Source of the DNA: Hamadaea sp.
Lineage (GTDB): Bacteria > Actinomycetota > Actinomycetes > Mycobacteriales > Micromonosporaceae
DNA: 64,000 bases
NCBI RefSeq assembly: GCF_013362815.1
Contig: NZ_JABFVK010000038.1
Location: forward strand, 1-64,000
Direction: 5' to 3'
The translations under genes and the position numbers were made by a program. This document shows, piece by piece, positions 9,648 through 18,091 of this stretch. Under the pieces are notes generated by a model. That model worked only from the letters and a program-made list of their open reading frames with translations, made no database searches and was not told where the DNA came from. Positions within the stretch are counted from its first letter, which is position 1. Each line of letters begins with the position of its first letter.

Positions 9648-11147
9648 TCACTCCAGTCTGAATTCAAGATCGGCTGGCAGCGCCGCCACCTCCATCTGGG
9701 CTTTCTGGAGGCGGCCGGAGTAGTCCCAGTTCATCGCCTGCCAGCGGGTGAACTGGTCGAGCACCCACATGCCGGACTGCCGGCTGCCGTTGCCGGACCG
9801 GCCGTTGCCGCCGAACGGAAGATGCGCCTCCGCGCCGGAGGTGGAGTTGTTGACGCTGACCATCCCGGCCGAGATCTTGCGGCGGAAGGTGAACGCCTTC
9901 GTCGGATCGGTCGTGTAGATCGAACTGGACAGGCCGTAACCGGGAGCGTTGGCCAGCTCGATCGCCTCGTCCAGCGTCCGGTACGCCGTCACGCCGACAA
10001 TCGGCCCGAACGTCTCCTGCTGGAACAGCTCGTCCCCGGGGCGTACGCCCCCCACGATCACCGGGTGGTAGAACAGCCCGGTCGCGGGGTCGCCGACGAA
10101 GCCGGCGCGCGGGTTCTGCGCCGTGATCCGGCCGGTCGGCCCGGCCACCCGATGATGCGGGGCGATCCACCCCAAGTGCTTCTCGTACGCCGCCGCGAAC
10201 TTCTCGTCCAGCAGCGGACCGTAGAGCACGTCTTCGGTCGGGTCGCCGATCCGAGCGCCCGCGACCGCCTCGGTGAGCCGCGCCAGGAACTCGTCGTGCA
10301 CCGACTCGTGGGCGATGACTGTGCCGAGCGAGGTGCAGCGCTGACCGGCGGTGCCGAACCCGGAGAACAGCGCGCCCTCGACCGCCAGCGTCAGATCGGC
10401 GTCCTCCGTCACCACCATCGGGTTCTTGCCGCCGAGTTCGAGGCAGGGCGTCTGCAGGTAACGCCCGCACAACTCGCCGATCGCCCGGCCGACCTCGGTC
10501 GAACCGGTGAAGCCCACCTTGTCGATCAGCCCGTCCTCCAGGGCGGAACCCAGCCCGGCGAAGGTCTCGGGACCGTCGGCGTGCACGACGCTCAGTACGC
10601 CCGCCGGCAATCCGCCTCGCACGAACAGCTCGGCGAGCGCGTCCGCGCAGGCGGCCGCGTACAGGGCGGGTTTCCACACGACGGTGTTCCCGCAGAGCAG
10701 CGCCGGGACGAGATACCAGCTCGGCACGGCCACGGGGAAGTTGCCCGCCGTGATGATCATCGCCGCGCCGACCGGAGTACGGAAGGTGAACAGCTGCTTG
10801 TCCGGCATCTCCGATGGCACCGTCTGCCCGTAGAGCCGCCGTCCCTCGCCCAGGAAGAACTGACAAGTGTCGACGATCTCCTGCACCTCGCCCCGAGCCT
10901 CGGCGATCGGCTTGCCGATCTCCCGGGTCACCAGGCGGGCCAGCGCCTCCGCGTTCGCCTCGACGAGCCGCGAGATGTTGGCGATCACCTGGCCGCGTAC
11001 GGGGGCGGGCACGTCGGCCCAGGCCGGCTGAGCCGCCTTCGCCCGCCGGGCGGCCGCCACGATCTCGGCCTCCCCCGCCGCAGTCACCGTCGTGACGACG
11101 TCGTCGAGCCGGGCGGGGTTGGTGGAGGTGTAAGCGTCGTTGATCAC
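9648..11147 (-). CDS. Aldehyde dehydrogenase family protein
   Basis: CLELGGKNPMVV, GTAGQRCTS catalytic Cys region, FGPIVGV. Confidence 0.92.
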   Translation of the reverse strand: MINDAYTSTNPARLDDVVTTVTAAGEAEIVAAARRAKAAQPAWADVPAPVRGQVIANISRLVEANAEALARLVTREIGKPIAEARGEVQEIVDTCQFFLGEGRRLYGQTVPSEMPDKQLFTFRTPVGAAMIITAGNFPVAVPSWYLVPALLCGNTVVWKPALYAAACADALAELFVRGGLPAGVLSVVHADGPETFAGLGSALEDGLIDKVGFTGSTEVGRAIGELCGRYLQTPCLELGGKNPMVVTEDADLTLAVEGALFSGFGTAGQRCTSLGTVIAHESVHDEFLARLTEAVAGARIGDPTEDVLYGPLLDEKFAAAYEKHLGWIAPHHRVAGPTGRITAQNPRAGFVGDPATGLFYHPVIVGGVRPGDELFQQETFGPIVGVTAYRTLDEAIELANAPGYGLSSSIYTTDPTKAFTFRRKISAGMVSVNNSTSGAEAHLPFGGNGRSGNGSRQSGMWVLDQFTRWQAMNWDYSGRLQKAQMEVAALPADLEFRLE

Positions 11148-11204
11148 CTGCTCATCATGCCGCCCCGCGCTCCCACCGCGCTACGCCATCGCCGGAGACC
11201 GCCG

Positions 11205-11257
11205 GATCAGGGTTATGCATGCTTCCGGGGGCATCGGAAGCATGCATAACCCTGATC
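11205..11257. repeat. Intergenic hairpin element A2: perfect 23-bp arms, 7-nt loop
   Basis: GATCAGGGTTATGCATGCTTCCG / CGGAAGCATGCATAACCCTGATC. Confidence 0.95.
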
Positions 11258-11285
11258 TGCACGCATCAAGGCGCCCGAAAGGGGG

Positions 11286-12977
11286 CTACAACGGGGTGGG
11301 CGTACGGATGCCCAGCAATGACAGCCCGAGCGTCAGCACCCGACCGGTGAGGTCGGCCAGCCCCAGCCGGCCGTCCCGGATCTCGGCAGTGGGAGCCCGC
11401 AACACCGGGCACTTCTCGTAGAACACCGAGTACGCCGTGGCCAGCCCGTGCAGGTAGCCGGCCAGCCGATGCGGCTGCAACGTCGAAGCCGCCGAGGAGA
11501 CGGCGGCCGGGAAGCCCAGCAGGTGCAGCGCCAGCGCCCGTTCGACCGGCGACTCCAGCGAGAAGCCCGGCGACTTCAGCGAGAAGCCGGGTGCGAAGGA
11601 ACCGCCCTTGGTCAGCAACGACTGAATCCGCGCGTACGCGTATTGCAGGTAGGCGCCGGAGTCCCCGGTCAGCGACAGCGCCCGGTCCCAGTCGAACACG
11701 TAATCCTTCACCCGATCGGACGACAGATCGGCGTACTTCACCGCCCCGATGCCCACGAAGTGGGCGACGTCTTCGGTCGGGGCCAACGCGGCAGCGCGCG
11801 CGACCGCTTCGTCCAGCAGCGTCGAGAGCTTGATCGAGTCACCGGCCCGCGTCTTCAGCATCTTGCCGTCCGCGCCGAGAATCGACCCGAACGCCACGTG
11901 TTCGACCTGCCCGGGCCGAACCCAGCCGGCGTCGGCCCCGACCGCGAAGACCATTGCGAAGTGCTGTTTCTGCGGCGTACCCACGACATAGACCGCCCGG
12001 TCGTACGCCCGGCAGCGCCGCCGCAAGGCGGCGAGATCAGTGGCGCTGTAGTTGTAGCCGCCGTCCTCCTTCCGCACGATCACCGGCATCGGCGCACCGT
12101 CGCGTCCGGTGAATCCGGCGGGAAACGCACACAACGCGCCGTCGCTCTCGGTCAGCAGTCCGAGCGCCGACAATTCACCCACCACGTCGGCCAGCTCGTC
12201 GTTGTATGCGCTCTCCCCCAAGAAATCTGCCGCACCGAGGGTCACGTCCAACGTGGAGTACACCGAGAGGAAGTATTTCTCCGACTCGTCGACGAGCAAC
12301 CGCCACAGCCGCCCAGTGGTCTCGTCGCCGGATTGCAGCGCCACCACCCGCAATTGCGCCCGCCGCTTGAAGTCCGGATCGCCGTCGAACTTCCGCCGCG
12401 CCGCCTGATAGAACCCGGTCAGGTCACCGACCGACAACTCGTGCGCGGCCTCCTGCTCGCCGATGTCCAGCAGGTGCTCGATGAGCATGCCGAACGGGGT
12501 GCCCCAGTCGCCGAGATGATTGACCCGGGTCACCCGATGCCCCTCGAATTCGAGCAGCCGCACGATGGCGTCACCGATCACTGTGGACCGTAGATGCCCG
12601 ACGTGCATCTCCTTCGCCACGTTCGGCCCCGAATAGTCGACCAGCACCGCTTGCGGCGACGCGACTTGCGGAACTCCGAGCCGGCTGTCGGCGTACACCT
12701 GGAGAAGGAGTGAGTGAAGCGCGGACGTCTGGACGGTGATGTTGATGAATCCCGGCCCGACCACCTCGAGCTCCGCGAGCCCGTCGAGATCCGCGCGCGC
12801 CACGACCTCCGCGGCCACCTCGCGCGGCGCTCGGCCCAGCTCGCGGGCCAGGGCCAACGCACCGTCGGCCTGATAGTCGGCGTGCTGGGACCGGCGCACC
12901 GCCGGGTCCACGGGACTACCCGCGACCTGCGCGAACGCCGACCTCAGCCGGGCGGCGAGAAGCTCTTCGACAGACAT
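11286..12977 (-). CDS. argS: Arginyl-tRNA synthetase
   Basis: VDYSGPNVAKEMHVGHLRSTVIGDA, NHLGDWGTPFGMLIEHL, KTRAGDSIKL. Confidence 0.97.
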   Translation of the reverse strand: MSVEELLAARLRSAFAQVAGSPVDPAVRRSQHADYQADGALALARELGRAPREVAAEVVARADLDGLAELEVVGPGFINITVQTSALHSLLLQVYADSRLGVPQVASPQAVLVDYSGPNVAKEMHVGHLRSTVIGDAIVRLLEFEGHRVTRVNHLGDWGTPFGMLIEHLLDIGEQEAAHELSVGDLTGFYQAARRKFDGDPDFKRRAQLRVVALQSGDETTGRLWRLLVDESEKYFLSVYSTLDVTLGAADFLGESAYNDELADVVGELSALGLLTESDGALCAFPAGFTGRDGAPMPVIVRKEDGGYNYSATDLAALRRRCRAYDRAVYVVGTPQKQHFAMVFAVGADAGWVRPGQVEHVAFGSILGADGKMLKTRAGDSIKLSTLLDEAVARAAALAPTEDVAHFVGIGAVKYADLSSDRVKDYVFDWDRALSLTGDSGAYLQYAYARIQSLLTKGGSFAPGFSLKSPGFSLESPVERALALHLLGFPAAVSSAASTLQPHRLAGYLHGLATAYSVFYEKCPVLRAPTAEIRDGRLGLADLTGRVLTLGLSLLGIRTPTPL

Positions 12978-13006
12978 GCAAACCCCTTGAAGATACGCAC
13001 AACGGA

Positions 13007-13023
13007 CTGCCCGTCACGGGCAG
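13007..13023. promoter_or_regulatory. 17-bp palindrome upstream of argS
   Basis: CTGCCCGT-C-ACGGGCAG, 30-46 bp upstream of the argS start. Confidence 0.5.
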
Positions 13024-13272
13024 CGTGCGAAAGATGCGGAAACGGTCTCGAAACTGACGAAGGTCAGCGAGCCGTGAATCGTCGTCGCGCCGGGCGCAGG
13101 GCAGCACGGAACAGGCTGCGGGCGGCCGAGTACGCGAACATGCCGCCACCCTACCTACTCAGGGGGCTACTTCCCTACCGTGAATGAACGAGAGAAATCT
13201 GCTATATCGCAGATCGCGGTATGGCGATCAAGCATGAGGAGCTTTCATACTCGGTGCAGCACCACAAACAGC

Positions 13273-13303
13273 GAACGCCCGGCGGTCACCGGGCGTCGCT
13301 GAG
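13273..13303. promoter_or_regulatory. Stem-loop in leader of small ORF 13420-13677
   Basis: AGCGA(A)CGCCCGG / CCGGGCGTCGCT, about 115 nt upstream of the ATG. Confidence 0.5.
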
Positions 13304-13419
13304 GACCTCACCATCGCGAGGAAGGGAGGACCCATCCGATGCCATCTTCCCGCATCCGCAACCAGCATGCAATGCCCTCCCTCGCGCCGGGTGACGCCGC
13401 CCGACCTGAGGAGGGAGAG

Positions 13420-13677
13420 ATGCCAACGTACTATCGCGGGCCCAGCGCCCACGTGACCCACGAGGTCTTCCTCGTACGCGACCCCGGAGCCGCCTTCGCG
13501 ATCAGCGAACTACGCGACGTGCACGTGGAGGTCTACCGGAGTCGCCGCCGGGTCTACGAGTTGCGAGCCGTGTACCACGGCCGATCCGCCTGCCTGTTCC
13601 GCACCACGAACGAGCGGCTCTTCGGTCAGGTCAAGCGCGCGCTTGTGCGCGCACTCGAACATCGAGACACAGTTTGA
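13420..13677 (+). CDS. Small conserved-looking hypothetical protein (about 85 aa)
   Basis: ATG at 13420 with GAGGGAGA ribosome-binding site; MPTYYRGPSAHVTHEVFLVRDPG... Confidence 0.65.
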   Translation: MPTYYRGPSAHVTHEVFLVRDPGAAFAISELRDVHVEVYRSRRRVYELRAVYHGRSACLFRTTNERLFGQVKRALVRALEHRDTV

Positions 13678-13750
13678 CAACACGGTCCTGCGACGTCTAG
13701 CGGGTGACGCAGTCACTTATCTAATGTGGCTGCGTTATCCCGAATGGCGA

Positions 13751-13767
13751 TATGGCGAAGTGCCATA
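13751..13767. promoter_or_regulatory. Candidate operator of the XRE regulator: TATGGC-GAAGT-GCCATA
   Basis: Perfect 6-bp arms 36 bp upstream of the XRE start; half-site GCGGTATGGC also at 13216-13225. Confidence 0.45.
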
Positions 13768-13802
13768 CCGCACCTCGAATTGAAGGGGCCTGACCAGGGC
13801 CG

Positions 13803-14705
13803 ATGGCTGTTCAGGGATCTCCGGCGGTAGCCCGGCACCGGCTTCGCCTCGCACTCCGGAAGGCGCGCGAGGCGAAAGAGCTGACGCAGGGTGAGGTCGC
13901 CGCCTCTTTGGACTGGTCGCTCAGCAAACTTCAACGAATCGAGGGCGGCGAGAACTCCGTCTCCCCCACCGACACTCGTGCGCTTCTTCAGGTCCTCGGT
14001 GTGACCGATCCGGCCACGGTCGACGGCTTAGTCAACGAATCCCGGCTCGCCCGCAAGCGCAGCAGCTGGGACGAAGCCCGATACCGGGAGACCCTCTCCG
14101 ACGCGACGCGCAGCCTCGTCCAGTTCGAGGCGGAGGCGACCGTCATCCGAGCCTTCCAGACGATCCTTCCACCCGGCTCGCTGCAGACCCGGGCGTTCGC
14201 CGAGCACGTACTCAGCTTCTGGAACCACGAATTCAGCCAAGCCGAGCTCGACCTGCGCATCGAGGTACGCGCCGAGCGCCGGCGGCGGCTGTTCGACCGG
14301 CCCAACCGTCCGGACTACCGCCTGCTCCTGGACGAGTCGGTGCTCCATCGCCCGATCGGCGGCCCCGAGGTCTTCGCCGGCCAGCTCGAACAGCTGCTGT
14401 CCGATTCGGCAGCGGGCCTGATCGACCTGCGCATCGCCTCTTTCGAGACGACTGCGCTGTTCATCATCGGAATGCCGTTCACGGTGCTCACCCTGGACGA
14501 CGTCTCGGGCTCTTTCCTCTATCGAGAGAGCTATCTGGTCGACGAATTCGTCCACGAACTCGAGAAGGTGAACCGTCACCTATCGATCTTCGATCAACTG
14601 TGGCAGAAGAGCCACGACCGGCAGGAGACGCAACGCCTGATCGCGACGCGTATCGACCGCCTGCGAACGAGACCCGACGGAGCACAGCCCCCCAACCGGT
14701 CTTGA
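13803..14705 (+). CDS. XRE-family regulator with C-terminal DUF5753-like region (Scr1-like)
   Basis: HTH LRKAREAKELTQGEVAASLDWSLSKLQRIEGGENSVSPTDTRALLQVLGV; downstream effector region typical of Scr1-type proteins. Confidence 0.9.
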   Translation: MAVQGSPAVARHRLRLALRKAREAKELTQGEVAASLDWSLSKLQRIEGGENSVSPTDTRALLQVLGVTDPATVDGLVNESRLARKRSSWDEARYRETLSDATRSLVQFEAEATVIRAFQTILPPGSLQTRAFAEHVLSFWNHEFSQAELDLRIEVRAERRRRLFDRPNRPDYRLLLDESVLHRPIGGPEVFAGQLEQLLSDSAAGLIDLRIASFETTALFIIGMPFTVLTLDDVSGSFLYRESYLVDEFVHELEKVNRHLSIFDQLWQKSHDRQETQRLIATRIDRLRTRPDGAQPPNRS

Positions 14706-14738
14706 TCGTGTGACCCCTGATTGCCAAGTCACACGATG
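14706..14738. promoter_or_regulatory. 10-bp inverted repeat between XRE and first DUF397 gene
   Basis: ATCGTGTGAC-N13-GTCACACGAT starting directly after the XRE stop codon. Confidence 0.75.
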
Positions 14739-14790
14739 TCACGGCGGCAGGGCGTAATATGGACATAACTACGCGAAAGGAATCCAATCA

Positions 14791-14991
14791 GTGTCCATCT
14801 CCCTGTCGTCGCTGGACTGGCGGAAGAGCCGCCGTTGTGATGCCGGTACCTGTGTGGAGGTCGCGTCGCTAAAAGACGAGATCGTCATCCGCGACTCGAA
14901 GGACCCGGATGGGCCCGTCCTGCACTTCACTCGCGACGAGTGGACGGCCTTTGTGGACGGCGTACGGGACGGCGACTTCACGTTCAACTGA
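14791..14991 (+). CDS. DUF397 protein (Scr2-like), copy 1
   Basis: GTG start; DWRKSRRCDAGTCVEVASLKDEIVIRDSKDPDGPVLHFTRDEWTAFVDGVRDGDF. Confidence 0.92.
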   Translation: MSISLSSLDWRKSRRCDAGTCVEVASLKDEIVIRDSKDPDGPVLHFTRDEWTAFVDGVRDGDFTFN

Positions 14992-15005
14992 GTGAGGTCA
15001 TCCGG

Positions 15006-15047
15006 GCCCCGGAGTCTTAGCGGTGACACGCGAGACCCGGGGCTTTT
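15006..15047 (+). terminator. Rho-independent terminator-like hairpin
   Basis: GCCCCGG ... CCGGGGC followed by TTTT, just after DUF397 copy 1. Confidence 0.6.
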
Positions 15048-15142
15048 GTCATGCCCGGCAATGCCAATCCGCAGTCAGCCACTTCCGGAGCAGCGCTCCG
15101 CCTTCGTACGCTGAAGTCCAGCCTTCGCGGAGGTGAAGCCTG

Positions 15143-15340
15143 ATGTCCGACATCCCCGACTCCCTGCCGTGGCGGCGATCCCGGCGCTGCGACTCCGGGA
15201 CCTGCGTAGAGGTGGCCGTCCTCGACGACGAGGTGCTGGTCCGCGACTCGAAGGATCCGCACGGTCCCGTCCTGCGCTACTCACGTGCGGAATGGCAGGC
15301 GTTCCTGGCCGGCGTACGGGAGGGCGAATTCGACCGATGA
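15143..15340 (+). CDS. DUF397 protein (Scr2-like), copy 2
   Basis: PWRRSRRCDSGTCVEVAVLDDEVLVRDSKDPHGPVLRYSRAEWQAFLAGVREGEF. Confidence 0.92.
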   Translation: MSDIPDSLPWRRSRRCDSGTCVEVAVLDDEVLVRDSKDPHGPVLRYSRAEWQAFLAGVREGEFDR

Positions 15341-15386
15341 ACGAACCGGTTCGCGCGGTGTCGGGGGCGTTCGGCATTATTCGTGC

Positions 15387-16292
15387 GTGACCGCGTACCG
15401 CTCGGCGTTCGAGACCGCCGCGCTCGACTCTCTGCACGGGCTCGCCCTGGGCGACGCCTTCGGGCAGACGTGGTTCCGGCCGGAGGGCGACGTCGAGGCG
15501 ATGCTGGCCCGGCGGCAGCCGCAACGGGCGCCCTGGCCGTGGACGGACGACACCGCGATGGCGATCGTGTTGCTGCGCATGCTGCTGGACAAGGGCGAGG
15601 TCGCGCAGGACGAGCTGGCTCGCCGGTTCGCCAGTTCCTATCAGGCCGACCCCTATCGCGGCTACGGTCCGTCCATGCACGGCGTACTGCGGGAGGTTTT
15701 CGAGGGCGACTCGTGGGCCGAGGTCACCGCTCGCCAGTTCGACGGGATGGGATCGTGGGGCAACGGCGCGGCGATGCGGGTCGCTCCGCTCGGCGCGTGG
15801 TTCGCCGAAGATATGACCCTCGTCGTCGAGCAGGCCACGTTGTCGGCTCAGGTCACGCACGCTCATCCGGAGGCGGTCGCGGGGGCGGTCGCCGTCGCGG
15901 TGGCCGCCGCGTTGGCGGTCCGGGGCGTGTCCGGGCCGTCGTTGCTCAAGAGCGTCCTCGCGCGTACGCCGGACGGCGAAGTGGCGGCCCGGCTGCGGAG
16001 AATCGAAGACGCGCCGTTCTCCCTCCATCCTCAGTGGATCGCGTCGACGGTCGGCTCGGGCTGGCAGGTCTCGGCTCCCGACACGGTTCCGTTCGCCATC
16101 TGGTGTGCGGCCCGGCATCTCGACGACCTGACCGACGCGCTCTGGGCGACCGTCTCGGCCGGCGGGGACGTCGATACCACGTGTGCGATCGTCGGCGGCG
16201 TGGTCGGCGCTCGCACCGGGCTTTCTCGCGTACCAGCTGAAATGCTCGCGGCTCGGGAGCCGCTGCCGGAGTGGGCGGGCCGCGTAGGGTGA
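15387..16292 (+). CDS. ADP-ribosylglycohydrolase (DraG/ARH-like) family protein
   Basis: SLHGLALGDAFGQTWF, WTDDTAMA, GSWGNGAAMRVAPLG, GGDVDTTCAIVGGVVGA; GTG start at 15387. Confidence 0.92.
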   Translation: MTAYRSAFETAALDSLHGLALGDAFGQTWFRPEGDVEAMLARRQPQRAPWPWTDDTAMAIVLLRMLLDKGEVAQDELARRFASSYQADPYRGYGPSMHGVLREVFEGDSWAEVTARQFDGMGSWGNGAAMRVAPLGAWFAEDMTLVVEQATLSAQVTHAHPEAVAGAVAVAVAAALAVRGVSGPSLLKSVLARTPDGEVAARLRRIEDAPFSLHPQWIASTVGSGWQVSAPDTVPFAIWCAARHLDDLTDALWATVSAGGDVDTTCAIVGGVVGARTGLSRVPAEMLAAREPLPEWAGRVG

Positions 16293-16314
16293 CGGCCGCC
16301 GGACGGGGCGACGG

Positions 16315-16866
16315 TCAGCTGACGCGCGCGGTGCTGCGCACGACGGTCAGGTGGCGGGCCGGAACGTGATCGGTGAGCCAGACGCCGTTCTCGCTGCGGT
16401 AGAACTGCAAGCCCTCGGCCATCATGGCGGCGGTGTCGACGGCGAGGACCACCGGCGAACCGTGCCGGGCGCCGACCTTCATCGCGGTCTCCTCGTCGGC
16501 CGACAGGTGCACGTGGTGACGCCTACCCCGGACGAGGCCGTCCAGGAAGATCGGGTCGAGGCTCTGCCGCGCGGTGCCGTGGAACAGCCGGGCCGGCGGG
16601 GTCACCGGCAGCAGGCCGAGGTCGACGTCGACGGAGTGCCCCTGGTTGGCCCGGATCCGGTCGCCGTCCAGGATGAACCGGCGCTTGTCGTTGTGCTCGA
16701 CGACGTATTCGAGGTCCTCCCGGGTGATCCGGGTGCCGTGCCGCGCCAAGGCGCGCAGCAGCTCGTCGACGCCGACCCAGCCGCCCGCGCCGAGCGTCAG
16801 GCCGATGCTGTCGGGCCGGTGACGCAGGACGTACGACAGGCGCTTGCTGGTTCTGACCAGATCCAT
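16315..16866 (-). CDS. kptA: RNA 2'-phosphotransferase, Tpt1/KptA family
   Basis: SKRLSYVLRHRPDSIGL, RIRANQGHSV, LFHGTARQS, RHHVHLSADEETAMKVGARHG. Confidence 0.95.
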   Translation of the reverse strand: MDLVRTSKRLSYVLRHRPDSIGLTLGAGGWVGVDELLRALARHGTRITREDLEYVVEHNDKRRFILDGDRIRANQGHSVDVDLGLLPVTPPARLFHGTARQSLDPIFLDGLVRGRRHHVHLSADEETAMKVGARHGSPVVLAVDTAAMMAEGLQFYRSENGVWLTDHVPARHLTVVRSTARVS

Positions 16867-16952
16867 GACTCCGACGGTAAGAGCGGAATGTCACGACTGT
16901 CGCGGCATTTTCCTGGATGTTGACTGTAAAGCAATCTGAGAGGGATCTGACG

Positions 16953-17654
16953 GTGACCTTTCCCGCGTCATCTGACTTGGTTGATGAGGCAATCGCGCTT
17001 CAGGGCCGCATGCGCAACCTCATCCGCGTCGACCGCCCGTTGGCCGCGCCGCCCCGGCTCGTCGGCGGGGTGGACGTGGCGTACGCGGACTCCGGCGAAG
17101 CCGGGGGTGTGCTGGCGGGTGCGATCGTGGTCCTCGACGCGACCACCCTGGAAGTCGTGGAGTCCGCCGCGCAAGTCGGCCGGGCGGAGTTCCCGTACGT
17201 CCCGGGACTGCTCGCCTTCCGGGAACTGCCGACTCTGATCCGGCTCTGGGACGGGCTGCGGCATCGCCCGGACGTAGTGGTCTGCGACGGCTACGGCATC
17301 GCCCACCCCCGCCGGTTCGGGTTGGCCTGCCATTTCGGGCTGGTCATGGGCATACCGACGTTCGGTGTCGGCAAGACCGCCTTCGTCGGGTCGCACGCTC
17401 CCGTCGGCGACGCTCGCGGCGACTCCGCCGATCTCGTGTTCGAGGGGGACGTCGTCGGCCGGGCTCTGCGTACGCGGGCGGGGGTCAAGCCGGTCTACGT
17501 GTCGCCCGGACATCTGATCGATCTCGACGGGGCTTGTTCGGTGACGCTGAGCCTCACCTCCGGCTACCGGCTGCCCGAGACGACACGCCAGGCCGACCGG
17601 CTCTCCCGGGAAGCCCTGCGGGCCGCCGTCGCCGGAGACACCGCCGTGTCATGA
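16953..17654 (+). CDS. nfi: Endonuclease V (deoxyinosine 3'-endonuclease)
   Basis: GGVDVAYAD, YVPGLLAFRELP, VVCDGYGIAHPRRFGLACHFG, KPVYVSPGHLIDLD; ORF opens at 16917, GTG 16953 has a ribosome-binding site. Confidence 0.93.
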   Translation: MTFPASSDLVDEAIALQGRMRNLIRVDRPLAAPPRLVGGVDVAYADSGEAGGVLAGAIVVLDATTLEVVESAAQVGRAEFPYVPGLLAFRELPTLIRLWDGLRHRPDVVVCDGYGIAHPRRFGLACHFGLVMGIPTFGVGKTAFVGSHAPVGDARGDSADLVFEGDVVGRALRTRAGVKPVYVSPGHLIDLDGACSVTLSLTSGYRLPETTRQADRLSREALRAAVAGDTAVS

Positions 17655-18061
17655 TCGAGAACATGGCAAAGGTGAAGCAGTTGCGGCTGGTCGTGACGGC
17701 CGACGATTACGACGAGGCGCTGCGGTTCTATCGGGACGTGCTCGGGCTTGAGCAGGAGGCGGCGTTCGTCAGCGACGGCGGCCACGTGACCATCCTCGAC
17801 GCGGGCCGGGCGACGCTGGAGATCACCGACCGACGGCACGCGGAGTACATCGACGAGGTGGAGGTCGGGCGGCGGGTCGCCGGGCACATCCGGGTGGCGT
17901 TCGAGGTCGCCGACTCCTCGACCGTCACCGCCGAGCTGCGCGAGGCGGGGGCCGAAGTGATCGCCGAGCCGACCGTGACCCCGTGGAACTCGCTCAACGC
18001 CCGCCTCGACGGCCCGGCCGGCCTCCAGCTGACGATCTTCCAGGAGCTCGGCGAAGGCTGA
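17651..18061 (+). CDS. VOC/glyoxalase superfamily protein
   Basis: DDYDEALRFYRDVLGLEQE, C-terminal LDGPAGLQLTIFQ. Confidence 0.85.
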   Translation: MIENMAKVKQLRLVVTADDYDEALRFYRDVLGLEQEAAFVSDGGHVTILDAGRATLEITDRRHAEYIDEVEVGRRVAGHIRVAFEVADSSTVTAELREAGAEVIAEPTVTPWNSLNARLDGPAGLQLTIFQELGEG

Positions 18062-18091
18062 TGGTTGCGTACCGGCGTTAGCCTCGCGCTC

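Noticed and set aside
13803-15340. XRE/DUF397 locus called as a proven toxin-antitoxin system
   Set aside because: Only family-level similarity to Scr1/Scr2 is visible; toxicity cannot be judged from sequence.
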